Shown in pieces: positions 21,201 to 27,233 of a stretch of 49,392 bases of DNA. Positions within the stretch are counted from its first letter, which is position 1; every line of letters begins with the position of its first letter. This stretch comes from a virus, in the IMG/VR virus record IMGVR_UViG_3300025128_000067, positions 1 to 49,392 of that record; one strand, given 5' to 3'. Under the pieces are notes generated by a model. That model was not told the DNA's origin and did not search any database. It saw only the letters and a list, made by a program, of their open reading frames with translations. The position numbers and the translations under genes were made by a program.

Positions 21201-21979
21201 TTGTCGCCGTCGCTTACCCGACTTGGATCGGCGCCTACAACAAGGCCATGGACGGTGACGTCGAGGGCGTGCGCCTGGGCGACGAGACCGCGGCCATCAA
21301 ATACGCCGACATGACGGTCAGGACGACGCAAGGTTCCGGTGGAGCCTCGAACCTCTCGATGGTGCAACAGTCATCCGAGCTCTCGAAACTCATGACCATG
21401 TTCTATTCGTATTTCAACACGACGTACAATTTGCAGACCGAAGCCTACCGCAAGATGCGCGCGCAAGGCATCTCGATCGGGTCCGTCGCTGAGTTCCTCG
21501 GGCAGACCTTAATGTTGCAGTTAATACCTGCGGTCCTCGGCGCATTGCTTCTCGATGCGCTGCCGAGCGATGAAGACCTCGAGGATGACCCCGAGGGCAC
21601 CTGGGCCATGTGGACCTTGATGGCGCTTATCAAATACGGCATTGGCCAGGTCGTCGGCTACCGCGATGTCGGTAACTCGATCACGTCAGGGTTCAACTTC
21701 CAACTGACGCCGGTCGAGGGGACCATTCAGAAGGGTATTAAGAGTGTCCGAGATTTGAAGGACATTCCGGAGTGGGTCGAGGAAGGTGAGATACCGGACA
21801 CATTCGTCAAGAACGCGCTCACCGTTTTTGGTATGGCGGCGGGCATCCCAGGCTCGATCCAGATGGTCAGAATGTATGACTACTATAAGAAGCTGCAAGA
21901 AGGGACCTTGAAGACCGACCCCGAAAGCACGTTCGAGGAGATCTACGGCGCCTTGATCCGAGGCGATAAGGTCTTTTAA
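9296..21979 (+). CDS. Giant polyvalent internal virion protein (gp16 position; zincin, ParB-like and ART-like modules)
   Basis: 4227 residues, more than three times T7 gp16. ATG 9296 overlaps the previous stop; an in-frame TTG sits just before. Visible from N to C: Gly/Ala-rich hydrophobic stretches (about 190-246 and 356-377); a ParB/Srx-like box GHEGRHR (723-729); a possible ART-fold module with NVYHVTF and GGL (about 809-925); an ADP-ribosyltransferase-like module with R1033, S1044 and E1094-x-E1096; a helical polyvalent-type region (about 1155-1660); a degenerate domain with DEGQSD (about 2226-2572); a zinc metallopeptidase motif HETGH (2955-2959) with downstream RAFEAYL; long helical domains; and a C-terminal domain with a hydrophobic segment near 4072-4092, as in other large polyvalent proteins. 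Such proteins are co-ejected with DNA and are thought to modify or protect against host factors. No lysozyme or RNA polymerase motif was seen. Domain activities are inferred. Confidence 0.85.
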   Translation: MDLIEQLQREQQNQDTPDLIEALQPEVGPAVDTSLGVVPDQRAKDLNTSRKSGFNVEDLEANRDVVDQEYERQDLIDELERAPKSSLYFTQNPEVLPAAKDDINTLTKIEERLSFFGAAERGIDLLQQNYYAAAEATGEMFGAKDLIEFGREGRISNEAQISAQPSRMKVEDINNLDSGLQWLKETFGEQGVMMAPSMVGGLAGAKTGLALTAAIPVPGARIAGASIGGFLGAFIPNIFQSVGEVQSAIKQKDPDVVRPDVAFGAGSLVSLLDSAVPGKVGTKIIKAFGIDPKDAAADAVIDQLGKSLTRRIGSAVKGGGKSSGIEGVTEGIQEALTELAATYAAGQDVNVEELTSAILNGFAGGLVMGGAIGSSSTAVSDAYKTKRAREYRDNMNTILDHTRDSLLHQRSPEVFQEFFEALAGADLTEINVAAQPIVAYLQGQNVDPVETLEALGVDMKQANRAFEQGGDITIPAARFFDAVSDGPLFELRDGFLMNVREKDDAPTLVEGEADTAATEARLVAQVDQVRQDLEGTKELDQVEQDAELLRTTVTEEIAKTGRYTRAGAQRIAALYENFFITQATDPGMDKPLTLQEVFPELRMRSVAYADRDTPMVEALEQSAAETAAAPARMEFMDDQFGTIISAIGRNQNEAHVARIDIDTFLDLTTTPETRETVETEDPAVSNIEPFDEVLAMFDPAETERVDENAIPFIAIDEYGKVIGHEGRHRAVLLKRGGATTMPIAVQYPAGVTEFGELSGEPMPTQLTGQFDATIVRNMPETVLASPDNIDEMRALVGEGSDTPAAARQNVYHVTFTDNVEEIAEGGLKQLQPSNYVRADGERYNADGGVFAFENAEDAVRWALRMDFDYPDRSISIVEVDRGDVFEIDPSEDPSLQTGAGAALRSMANIPADRIGKITEISSLERAEQLGITLDEWLAQTAQDISTPAAVITAFQPPIFKPYPFKGLAKSLVGADNPDLVRTLVDEDQAFDTLAYAAETDNITPGQIRSAVKQVYDATQSWLGDFPDTITVYRYGELRGDDPVSFTLNPNFTGASLPWMDRTGSERLQAYTVNKKDILAAPNAVLRPGLGTDTEYEVVIPGSRVRKASDTPTDKPRILFQDGLPVVPPGVEADVNKHGVAPYLRERVEPAAPLPPRPLFTQETNNKNALGQIANLDPVLANHPDAHTSPENWLQMMAEALANDDVPAAPNQFIKAIANKGAGAIASLKRLTPGQIAAADHGFKNAARFRKSYINGDIGIEHTTKLFLWSFLSRGVSPYAQESMFLDIYKGIDKFIAQAAKQELDLDAYLEWSSQQAPLGSGQPGAGTSHNLNAFGRDFLRKMSLDVGDGTGRSRLQYLHDMMTDPKSTGKQIRRAFATFGQGVGIDNKVLSFTLLVAGFDDVMVIDRVQLRQMWNDGRFTGYNLWDGVKVPSGADPTKKITKTGSALEGILAGARGLLIYEAIERGIQQNVKDIYTALGRPKDGSVGRYHWETWIADSAQEASHGTLDAVIADAVDNQADAIHKTTSMQGEYGTYAYGARYGVASTGIPYFNYTAPGGLTYVFRVEQFVEFLEAMKNPDAGVIPRTVGQRQKTNKKGEPQLLKSGEPAMLDVPFSVSKRYKTRRGKLVLDEKNQPIVLEELNAPWWSRPEVNEENISAVAIAFAEGIAGDSPGTVRGPDGDADLSDRPPAAVGATGFAQPGEGPTGVEFYQTVPEGQADLRDRGEGKVRFFNPLVKITQDLNLPAWKNDGVAKGSDIWTAIQSKAKDVPASQIKEVLKWSGLEEMLILYPQELDAELEASMVDSVYVERSEDEDGWFVVAGEETLYWFKTESEAEARAERIREEMMAPPEELMFSRADIVKFLETDGFPLISEVVSRSTRYTGDLDVEPMSDFQAQQDISTYTEIRRFMDEELYNEPMAQYREVVDKEAQERIERFNFVEEADGFYGHPQSIFEFVHNIEIHRLDTTDIDRMMRQELETDRDSRIKNAIEKAQVALEYSDQFNAKGAELYGQREGADSSIVQGQRKYKGFNFANSMEEVFDTFREVYEEIGPPPTKKTQTLDLFDERFADDWMDNREGARDKGLEREVREYMRRGEKMLLDRLGVDPAIRTGNKVKAGENLAEAFVTALIDGTKNDITKEMGSIEVWTEQVTDDRMPRRIIRVEAAERMPSRFVGYLPVDTNGNILDAADSYNEALVRLSTSETSGATEWDNFVIDMGDGRKPKSYREFKLIYPDLPGRYKHEQHRFKEDNIIAFGRVTTRDLRGKNTLMLDEGQSDIDTAQKKFGSVNERVREYKEVQRLAAEVRDKIIEPLDRLRSLRGDAEDVLDTSVTDGQKQAMAAYSDIVDILSVFEFRDGASRSIQMKGGVSGVQLEQHLRDIVRTMYLDLEVGDKVQRLTGIEPNYLRSEMSIDLSEFTINEVRFPDDTDRKDVTLQIMQEKPRKVIQKKIKKFLKRALTFQHILDNVTDPDVVGAVQDLAAAIGPITEKGPYLKTNKDLDSWIMEIPDAPLMDDAWTMLLMKRMLVEAVEKGHDAIAWSSSGAVSGQWSPGSQKMYANLYDQKYPSATKKLTGAEPKLYEIDDDIDFENDATAEEEMLPVEPGRKLPSFQELKPVFEQWLDEAYEDYDRIYGEGAVESLRFDVIDNLDFDLYDRGVEDSLLQSGTIYDGLRQQVLPPLRNRLEEMFGVLNTKVMMAKSVTSVIRLADDPAFADVTSEGVRPADLTSVLEGADNRRSTQVTNDMKWAYAYLFTAALTDAVEKSDNTKLDKIMEATLGERLFRLTNDGESDFKPELPMLKRLERLLNEAAGTTGINVEPGLRLLKPGVPIGPDIIDPDAPHALPQITMIDLTYRLPGRLAFNETGSIQGPNFSSYRVEEMVERLGGFIDGLIKDKKQAINTKQGYWFLPIDEELAETIRDNGFPLMQDPIIPRGRAVLGEQEIKVEMFENADLSTMLHETGHVFVNLMERVALRAGASERQKDIYSSMLDYVGAGSAADLDPRISGDAAEEKQEKLARAFEAYLREGKAPSNRLRQAFAVFKEWLKQVYQSLTGLDVELTDEVRSVFDKMLATDAEIDQMHATNGMDTTVSAPELFALLSAEERVAWNDLDEEAKENARRTALNEEQQALQQESEEQFQQRLEVNKQIVERQMYENRPEYRAFHFLVNGEFFVGETPASLADRRISKAMLLEMGYTQEDLNALPKGRRRIYTDDAATATDPSLMATAMRFDSVEEMMTALKNMTPPGTAIDRDASMMTRSELGDPLNDGSIERLTEEALYNEKRAGAIQLEFDALARQTGQQRVARDTIKAIVDRIFDESPVSEILKPMRYQSAAVRAARETERAIAKKDFVEAFRQKRLHMLNHELFRRALQGRTDVERITRRLRNYQRTRMDSRSIDKNYIGQVKNLLEFYEFSGVSVDRLEEQTAADVMAFIEKQRAAGEAVIMPGNLVDFIGEDANGTPQFSFKVKSWKQMTMTELEALRDMADNLVKMGRQKSAETKERKARRGIELADNIRSKARPRKNKESTLAVPIVKDQRKKAMKGFFPASHRKLESMMFELDGFENLGPMWSAVFDKITEAQNTKTVLVEMLSKEYSDIFDVYTPKERYHIRREASKVAIEGLGGKGLTREQRMAIALNWGNESSQEALLESGDFVKQYGEMWNEETILEVLATLDKRDVQVINRIWKMVNQFWEDVNLPDGRTIPGISSLERESTGVVPERVEAIPFIVGDKAFTGGYYPLKYNPYSDQRAARESEEDLQNRLKSGGFSRAQTSHGFTIARIGSGGRPVQLDLGVMLRHMDEVSQDIAFRTAINEAAEILGNTDIQEAIVGTMGEAYLSAMQEVLVKTANGNLASSDSWADLGVLKTARLNTTVALMGLNLRSILTQPFGLTQSIARLGIRRTIQGVGEFWHNPASIGRRIAEIDAKSTFMRERAKMLTREVDDVVNKLDSPGFNDEVRKLGFSAMILMDVVAVAYPTWIGAYNKAMDGDVEGVRLGDETAAIKYADMTVRTTQGSGGASNLSMVQQSSELSKLMTMFYSYFNTTYNLQTEAYRKMRAQGISIGSVAEFLGQTLMLQLIPAVLGALLLDALPSDEDLEDDPEGTWAMWTLMALIKYGIGQVVGYRDVGNSITSGFNFQLTPVEGTIQKGIKSVRDLKDIPEWVEEGEIPDTFVKNALTVFGMAAGIPGSIQMVRMYDYYKKLQEGTLKTDPESTFEEIYGALIRGDKVF

Positions 21980-22004
21980 CCCCATCATCTAGATTGAACT
22001 GAAA

Positions 22005-22032
22005 CTCACAATACTATATGTTGTGTTAATGT
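22005..22032 (+). promoter_or_regulatory. Inverted-repeat element before the tail fibre gene
   Basis: The half-sites CACAA (22007-22011) and TTGTG (22021-22025) flank 9 bases, followed by TTAATGT. The 15 bases at 22018-22032 match 44446-44460 upstream of the packaging operon at 14 positions. A TTGAAC-17-TATGTT promoter-like pair overlaps. A shared late regulatory element is likely, but its factor is unknown. Confidence 0.45.
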
Positions 22033-22046
22033 AGAGGAATTATGCC

Positions 22047-23795
22047 ATGACGGTCAGTTCTGAGACCAATAAAGTCACCTTTGCGGGTGACGGGGCCACG
22101 ACGTCGTATTCGACGTCGTTTTCTTTTGCGTCCAACGATGAAGTCACAGTGACGCATGTCAACGCCGCGAAGACCCGCACAGAGTGGACAGCCGGATCCC
22201 AGTATAACATTACGGGCGCAGGAACCGGAAACGCTGGAACTGTGACCGTCGTCACATCACCAAGTGATTATACGGTAGCTTCAGGTGAGACGTTGGTGAT
22301 CCAACTCAAACCGGACTTCACCCAGCCGACCGACTTACCCCGCGGCGGAACGATATCGCCGGCTGATACGTTGGAGCCGATGCACGACAGTCGCGTGCGC
22401 CAGATGCTTCGTCTCAAGGACGAATTAGACCGTTCAATGAAGGTCCCCATCGAGGAGACAAGCGGACCGGCATTACCCCTGGTAGCGGATCGCGCATCGA
22501 AGGTCCTGGCGTTCGATAGTTCCGGTGATGTTGAGATGGCGTCGGCGGTTGCTCTACCGACGTCTCTGACGGCACTCAATTACATTCGCGCCAACAGCGG
22601 CGCCACAGATTATGAGATGCGGACACCGACCGAAGTGCGGACCGACATCTCGGCGCAGCCGCTTGACGCAACCCTGACCGCACTCGCCGCCTATAACACA
22701 AACGGCGTCTTGACCCAGACGTCGGCTGACACGTTTACCGGCCGCACGATCACCGGTACGTCGAACGCCATCACCGTCGCCAACGGAAACGGCGTCTCGG
22801 GCAACCCGACATTGTCGCTCCCGACCGACGTCAATATGACGAACCTGACGTTGTCAGGTAATCTGACGGTCAACGGTACGACAATCACAAACGACGCAAC
22901 CAATACTGAGATCAAGGATCCGCTGATCGAGATCAACAGCGGCGCCGGATCCAACGCCAACGATCTCGGCATGATCATGGAGCGTGGATCCACCGGTGAT
23001 AATATATTCGTCGGTTGGGATGAGAGCGCCGATGAGTTCGTCGCCGCGACGACGACAGCGACCGGGACTTCGACAGGCAACCTGACGATCGCTGGATATG
23101 CCAACGCGCAGTTCGCCAACGTGTCGATGGCTCAGTTGACGGCAACGTCTGGCACCCTGGCCGGCATTACCTCGTTCGGCATGAGTGCCGGTGCAACGAT
23201 CACCGCCGGCGTCCTCGACGAGGACACAATGTCGTCGAACAGTGCCGTGGCGTTAGCCACGCAACAATCGATCAAAGCCTACGTTGACAGCAATGCCCCC
23301 GAGAACGGGGTCAAGTTTACGTTCGAGACGGCGACAGCCGACAGTGACCAGGGAGCCGGAAAGGTTTGGCTCAATCATGCGACGGCGTCATCGGCGACGG
23401 TGCTCTACGTCGATGATGTTGAAGCCGGCGGCGTAAGCGTCAATGCCTGGGTCGACACCTGGGACGACATCTCAAACGCGGTCGCCAAGGGTTATGTCTA
23501 TATAGCGTCATACGGTTCGACCAACGCGCTTCTGGTCTACAAGGTGACCGGCAGCGTGACCAGTGCGACGACATACTCGAAGGTCGCCGTGACACACGTG
23601 CTTACGGTTGGGACGATTTCGGACGGCGACAGCGTCGGTTTGACGTTCGTACCTTCGGGCGGGGATGGCGCGGGCAGTGGCGATCTTTTGGCTTCGAACA
23701 ATCTATCGGATGTCGCAAACGCGGCCACGTCACTCGCAAACCTTGGCGGCACAACTGAATCAAATGCGGTTGCTCTGGCGATCGCGCTCGGCTGA
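22047..23795 (+). CDS. Tail fibre protein with T7-type N-terminal attachment domain
   Basis: 582 residues. ATG 22047 follows AGAGGAATT. The first 150 residues follow the T7 gp17 attachment pattern: [24 protein letters not shown], a DEVTVTHV strand, an [11 protein letters not shown] strand and then a helix with [10 protein letters not shown]. The rest is low-complexity, Thr/Asn/Ala-rich beta structure typical of trimeric fibres. The C-terminal end has the [20 protein letters not shown] repeat often found in phage fibres. It would join to the tail and carry receptor specificity, probably together with the next two products. Confidence 0.85.
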   Translation: MTVSSETNKVTFAGDGATTSYSTSFSFASNDEVTVTHVNAAKTRTEWTAGSQYNITGAGTGNAGTVTVVTSPSDYTVASGETLVIQLKPDFTQPTDLPRGGTISPADTLEPMHDSRVRQMLRLKDELDRSMKVPIEETSGPALPLVADRASKVLAFDSSGDVEMASAVALPTSLTALNYIRANSGATDYEMRTPTEVRTDISAQPLDATLTALAAYNTNGVLTQTSADTFTGRTITGTSNAITVANGNGVSGNPTLSLPTDVNMTNLTLSGNLTVNGTTITNDATNTEIKDPLIEINSGAGSNANDLGMIMERGSTGDNIFVGWDESADEFVAATTTATGTSTGNLTIAGYANAQFANVSMAQLTATSGTLAGITSFGMSAGATITAGVLDEDTMSSNSAVALATQQSIKAYVDSNAPENGVKFTFETATADSDQGAGKVWLNHATASSATVLYVDDVEAGGVSVNAWVDTWDDISNAVAKGYVYIASYGSTNALLVYKVTGSVTSATTYSKVAVTHVLTVGTISDGDSVGLTFVPSGGDGAGSGDLLASNNLSDVANAATSLANLGGTTESNAVALAIALG

Positions 23796-23826
23796 TTAGG
23801 GGGAAGCATCCCGAAAGGAGCAAGAT

Positions 23827-24177
23827 ATGGCAAACACATTCAAAGTAGCGACAAGGGCGTCTGTAGACCATAGCAGCGCTGACACGATATACACGGTGCC
23901 GTCGAGTACAACTACGGTAATCCTGGGCATGACGATCTGCAATCGTCACAGCGCGGCAACCGACATTGATGTCAAGCTGGTTAGCGATACGGCTGGTGGC
24001 AACCCCAACACAAACGCTGATGTGTTTCTGTTGAAAGACACGAGCATTCCCGCCGGTACAACGCTTGAGGTGTTCGCTGGTCAAAAGATCGTCTTGCAGA
24101 CAACCGATAGCATTACTGCCCAGGCGGCAGCTAATGATTATATCGATATCTCACTGTCGTTCATGGAGATCACCTGA
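23827..24177 (+). CDS. Small fibre-associated virion protein, function unknown
   Basis: 116 residues behind GAAAGGAGCAAGAT, 31 bases after the fibre gene. The sequence is beta-rich (TIYTVPSSTTTVILGMTICN, GTTLEVFAGQKIVLQTTD), a pattern I know from small structural proteins next to fibre genes in marine and environmental phages. It might cap or chaperone the fibre. No enzymatic motif. Confidence 0.7.
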   Translation: MANTFKVATRASVDHSSADTIYTVPSSTTTVILGMTICNRHSAATDIDVKLVSDTAGGNPNTNADVFLLKDTSIPAGTTLEVFAGQKIVLQTTDSITAQAAANDYIDISLSFMEIT

Positions 24178-24178
24178 C

Positions 24179-25201
24179 ATGCCATTTTTAGGATCACAAC
24201 AGAGAATGGTCGGGGGAGTGATTGGCGCGGCAGACATTGGCGCTGATGCGATCACCACAGCAAAAATTCTTGATGCGGCCGTGACATCTGCCAAAACATC
24301 TGGCTTGCCTGCCGACAAAGATATTAGAGCTTTGGCGCTTGAGGTTAGCGATGTCAAAGGTGCTGCCTTAAATTTCGCTAATGGTGCGGCTGACCCGTTC
24401 GACTCAGATACCTTAGCGACCAAAACAAACGCAACCTATTCAGCGAGTGATGATTATTATCACAACCCTGATGCCGAAGACATCGTATCGGACGACAGTA
24501 CGACATGGGGTTCAATGGCACATGCTTATTCCACTGGGACAACAGGCCTAAATCCCGAATCTATTGATTTAGCTGCCAGTACTAGTAACTGGTGGTTCGC
24601 TATCGACTTTGGCTCTGGCAACGCGCAAGACATTATCAAGGGATTTTGGGAAACAGGATCAACTGGCTACGCTGGATCACGGGTTGGAGCTTGGGCGTAC
24701 TCAGATGACAATTCTAGCTGGACTCATGCCGCGACGTTTAACTTCACTCAAAGCAGCGCATCAACGGACTACGAGCAATCATGGTCGAGTGCTGGCTCCC
24801 ACCGCTATTGGCGTCTTGAAATGGATTCTTGGTCAGGATCAGCCGTCATTGCGATTGTTAAAATGCGGCTAACTCGACAACTGACGACAGACAACATGAC
24901 GCTAATTAGCAATGCTTTGACCGCATCGTCAGCGCCAAGCACTGGATTCATTACGGTACAGGCCGACCCGGTCGATTCGGTGAGTGCAAATACCGACATC
25001 AAGGCTTTCATCTCGCGCAATTCGGGAAGTAATTACAGCGAAGTGACGCTCGTTGCCGGTGCGACAAATAGCAATTTCATTAATTATGAAGGCTCCGTTG
25101 ACATTAGCAGCCAGCCTTCTGGCACCAGCATGAAATACAAAGTGACTACGCATAACACTAAAGAAATTCGAGTGTCAGGCGTGGTCTTGCGTTGGGCGTA
25201 A
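24179..25201 (+). CDS. Putative receptor-binding protein with discoidin-like domain
   Basis: 340 residues from ATG 24179, one base after the previous stop; longer in-frame starts upstream lie inside the preceding gene and are unlikely. The N-terminus (GAADIGADAITTAKILDAAVTSAKT) resembles fibre connector repeats. Residues about 130-240 read like a discoidin / F5-8 type C (CBM32-like) domain: WFAIDFGSGN, a V-x-A-x-SDDNSSWT strand, then HRYWRLEMDSW and a final IVKMRL strand. Such domains bind sugars. A 120-base sample of the gene is about 46% GC, lower than the rest, as is common for exchangeable host-recognition modules. Domain call is by eye. Confidence 0.7.
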   Translation: MPFLGSQQRMVGGVIGAADIGADAITTAKILDAAVTSAKTSGLPADKDIRALALEVSDVKGAALNFANGAADPFDSDTLATKTNATYSASDDYYHNPDAEDIVSDDSTTWGSMAHAYSTGTTGLNPESIDLAASTSNWWFAIDFGSGNAQDIIKGFWETGSTGYAGSRVGAWAYSDDNSSWTHAATFNFTQSSASTDYEQSWSSAGSHRYWRLEMDSWSGSAVIAIVKMRLTRQLTTDNMTLISNALTASSAPSTGFITVQADPVDSVSANTDIKAFISRNSGSNYSEVTLVAGATNSNFINYEGSVDISSQPSGTSMKYKVTTHNTKEIRVSGVVLRWA

Positions 25202-25225
25202 AAGGAAGGTCGAGAGCGCGTTAGA

Positions 25226-25333
25226 ATGTGGGGGCGAATTTTTTTCGAGTGGGTGCCGTTTCTTACCCCAACACGGCCGAAGGTCGGTTGGCTGCGGAGA
25301 TGGCTAGGTATTGGAGATACCGAGCATGGCTGA
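25226..25333 (+). CDS. Very small aromatic/basic peptide at the start of the lysis cassette
   Basis: 35 residues (MWGRIFFEWVPFLTPTRPK then WLRRWLG), ATG 25226. AAGGAAGG lies about 15 bases upstream, which is far for a ribosome site, so expression is uncertain. It is rich in Trp and Phe with basic residues and could be a membrane-active peptide. The stop overlaps an 11-codon ORF that leads to the next gene. I do not recognise a family. Confidence 0.4.
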   Translation: MWGRIFFEWVPFLTPTRPKVGWLRRWLGIGDTEHG

Positions 25334-25363
25334 CAGAGAGGTTAAAAAATCGATCCTCTGACC

Positions 25364-25900
25364 GTGGCAGCGAGCATCGCCGGGGTGAAGGCTGCATTAG
25401 GCGCCGCGACTGATATAAAGGACATAGGCGGGGCTCTCTCGAAACTGTGGTCTGCCGAGTCCGCGCACGCTCGAAATAAAAAGACTAAGGCACCGCAAGC
25501 GCAAGGCGGTCCGCGGAACAAGAACCACCAAATCATCCACGACCGTTTCGGTGAAAAGGATGAGGCCTACGCAGATGACACGTCGTTTTCGAATGTCGCA
25601 ACAGACGTGCTCGAGGAGCGCCGCCTGGCTGACGCCAGGGTCGCGTTGGCTCGAGAGATCGATGCCAAGTTTGGCAAGGATACCTTCAAGGCTATCGAAG
25701 AAGAGCAGCGCCGTCGCGTGAAAGAGAAAGCCGAACAAGCTCGCAAGGCTAAAGAACTAGCACGCGAGAAGAAGGAGCACCTCGATCAACTGATAAAGAA
25801 GATCCTGGTCGAGGGAGGGAAAGCACTCATCGTCGTAGCTGTATTATGCGGCCTTATCGCGTTCTTGATGTACGCGGCAAAAACTGGCGGTAGCTCATAA
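25364..25900 (+). CDS. C-terminally anchored coiled-coil membrane protein in the lysis cassette
   Basis: 178 residues from GTG 25364. The N-terminal part is polar with a Lys/Gln-rich segment, residues about 85-148 form a strong charged helix (RRRVKEKAEQARKAKELAREK), and residues about 154-172 are a clear transmembrane helix near the C-terminus. The stop overlaps the start of the next gene (TAATGG). Topology suggests a tail-anchored inner-membrane protein. Function unknown; adjacency to holin and lysozyme suggests lysis or lysis timing. Confidence 0.65.
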   Translation: MAASIAGVKAALGAATDIKDIGGALSKLWSAESAHARNKKTKAPQAQGGPRNKNHQIIHDRFGEKDEAYADDTSFSNVATDVLEERRLADARVALAREIDAKFGKDTFKAIEEEQRRRVKEKAEQARKAKELAREKKEHLDQLIKKILVEGGKALIVVAVLCGLIAFLMYAAKTGGSS

Positions 25901-26262
25901 TGGACGGCGGCCTCAACCTCGGGCCGCGCGAGCTCCTGACGCTCGGCACAGTCGTCAGCGGCTTGGCCGTCACCTGGGGGATGGTGCGTCAACAATTGAA
26001 AGCCGCCGAAGAAAAGTTTTCTTCGATGACCAAAGAGCTCCATGAGATCCAGACCAGGCTCGATCAGATCGATGGCCTGACCGGCCGGCATGAGGACAAA
26101 CTGAAGCAGCACGCGATCATTAGTTCGGTATCATCGCTCGACAAGCGATCACGCTTTGAGGCTGACGTCTCGGCCCGGGTTAAGAACTTGGAGAAGTTAG
26201 CCGACTCAAATCTCAAGCTCCACAATGGTGAGCACAAGGCCACGGCAGTGAAGGAAAAGTGA
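25900..26262 (+). CDS. N-terminal TM plus coiled-coil protein (i-spanin-like topology)
   Basis: 120 residues. A hydrophobic helix at about 11-28 (LLTLGTVVSGLAVTWGMV) is followed by a long helical, heptad-rich segment (KAAEEKFSSMTKELHEIQTRLDQ). This topology is that of inner-membrane spanin subunits, though I do not recognise the family. A lipoprotein gene two genes downstream could be the partner. Start ATG 25900 overlaps the preceding stop; the stop overlaps the next start. Spanin role is inference. Confidence 0.65.
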   Translation: MDGGLNLGPRELLTLGTVVSGLAVTWGMVRQQLKAAEEKFSSMTKELHEIQTRLDQIDGLTGRHEDKLKQHAIISSVSSLDKRSRFEADVSARVKNLEKLADSNLKLHNGEHKATAVKEK

Positions 26263-26426
26263 TGGAAGCAAAGGACATCGCAACCGTAACGCCTGGCGGC
26301 GCCGCCATCGCCGCATCATGGCTTGATTTGATCGAGACAACCCTCAGTATCACGCTTCTTGCGGTCAGTATCGCGTTCGTCATCTACAGATGGTTTCGAA
26401 TCTCGCGAGATAAAGGTGCAACGTGA
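26262..26426 (+). CDS. Single-TM small membrane protein (54 aa), holin-like candidate
   Basis: ATG 26262 overlaps the previous stop and the product has 54 residues. A single hydrophobic helix spans about 27-45 (TTLSITLLAVSIAFVIYRW) and is followed by a short basic tail RISRDKG. Size and topology are those of small holin-like or antiholin-like proteins. The stop region overlaps the GTG of the lipoprotein gene. A better holin candidate is at 27234, so this may regulate it. Confidence 0.65.
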   Translation: MEAKDIATVTPGGAAIAASWLDLIETTLSITLLAVSIAFVIYRWFRISRDKGAT

Positions 26427-26818
26427 AACGTCTCGCTGTCGCGTTGGCCGCTTGTCTGGTCGTGATGGGGTGCCAGACGACGGAGCCGGCAGCCGAACCA
26501 CCCGACCCATGTCTTCATACGGCCAACGATATACGTAACACGTTGGACGATCGCTTCCCAGACGTCACCGAGATAAGGGTCTCCGATCGCGAAGATGTTG
26601 ACGCCTTCCTCAAAAGGTTCAATTCGCAGGAGCCGAGGACCTACTTAGAGGCCAGTGAAATATATGTGTTTCACTCGAAGAAGGCCAACCGCCGCCAAGC
26701 CATCGACACATCTATCCTGACGCTCGTCGACGACCGCGGCTGCGTCGGGAATAGCGGGGAGGTCAAAACTCGAGACCTTCTCAACTGGCTGTCTCAAGGT
26801 CCCCTGGTCAAAACGTAA
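26423..26818 (+). CDS. Secreted lipoprotein in the lysis cassette
   Basis: 131 residues, GTG 26423 overlapping the previous stop (GTGA). It begins MKRLAVALAACLVVMGCQTT: a basic start, hydrophobic core and lipobox VMGC with the acylated Cys at residue 17. The mature part is a small soluble alpha/beta domain with Cys30 and Cys110 that could form a disulphide. It may be the outer-membrane subunit of a spanin pair with 25900-26262, although it is larger than typical o-spanins; superinfection exclusion by a lipoprotein is an alternative. Confidence 0.7.
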   Translation: MKRLAVALAACLVVMGCQTTEPAAEPPDPCLHTANDIRNTLDDRFPDVTEIRVSDREDVDAFLKRFNSQEPRTYLEASEIYVFHSKKANRRQAIDTSILTLVDDRGCVGNSGEVKTRDLLNWLSQGPLVKT

Positions 26819-26827
26819 TTGGAGATT

Positions 26828-27232
26828 ATGACAGGCCGGCAGGGCGAACACCTAGTCTCGGCTTTTCTTTTCGAGATTGGATGGCAGTCCAACATTGTCG
26901 ACGCGATGGGCTACGACATCATCGCGACACAAGGATCTAGGGTTCTCCGCGTCCAGGTTAAGAGCTCATCAAGACCGGTCGCGGAACGGGGTAAGCTCGC
27001 CCGAAAATATGTCTTCACTGTCGGAGTCGGCGGCAAGAAGTCGATCGATGACCTCGAGAATTACTACGACATGCTGGCGCTCTGCGGGTTGGCGGATCGC
27101 GGCATAAAATTTTTCCCGGCGCCAGAGGTCAATGCGAAGACCATACGGATCCGGCCGGAAGCGTTCGGCCTCGATGACACCCTCGCCCGGCATAGCTGGG
27201 AGAGGGCGGTTAAAATATTAGAGGAGAAGTGA
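26828..27232 (+). CDS. PD-(D/E)XK nuclease-like protein
   Basis: 134 residues from ATG 26828 behind TTGGAGATT; an upstream TTG at 26819 is less likely. The N-terminus GRQGEHLVSAFLFEIGW, then GYDII and VLRVQVKSSS gives the restriction-endonuclease-fold pattern E7...D30...Q43-x-K45 (D-x12-Q-x-K). Relatives include Holliday-junction resolvase-like and other small PD-(D/E)XK proteins. Lying between lipoprotein and holin genes, it looks like an accessory gene inserted into the lysis operon, possibly for DNA processing, host DNA attack or defence. Nuclease activity is inferred from the motif only. Confidence 0.7.
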   Translation: MTGRQGEHLVSAFLFEIGWQSNIVDAMGYDIIATQGSRVLRVQVKSSSRPVAERGKLARKYVFTVGVGGKKSIDDLENYYDMLALCGLADRGIKFFPAPEVNAKTIRIRPEAFGLDDTLARHSWERAVKILEEK

Positions 27233-27233
27233 A

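Noticed and set aside
9296-21979. N4-type virion RNA polymerase or lytic transglycosylase inside the giant protein
   Set aside because: I could not find polymerase motifs or a lysozyme-like catalytic pattern; the visible motifs are zincin, ParB-like and ART-like.
22047-25201. Diversity-generating retroelement, as in the related BPP-1 type
   Set aside because: No reverse transcriptase gene and no template/variable repeat pair is seen near the tail fibre genes.
25326-25361. 11-residue ORF MADREVKKSIL before the tail-anchored protein gene
   Set aside because: Too short and in a different frame from the next gene; at most a coupling leader.
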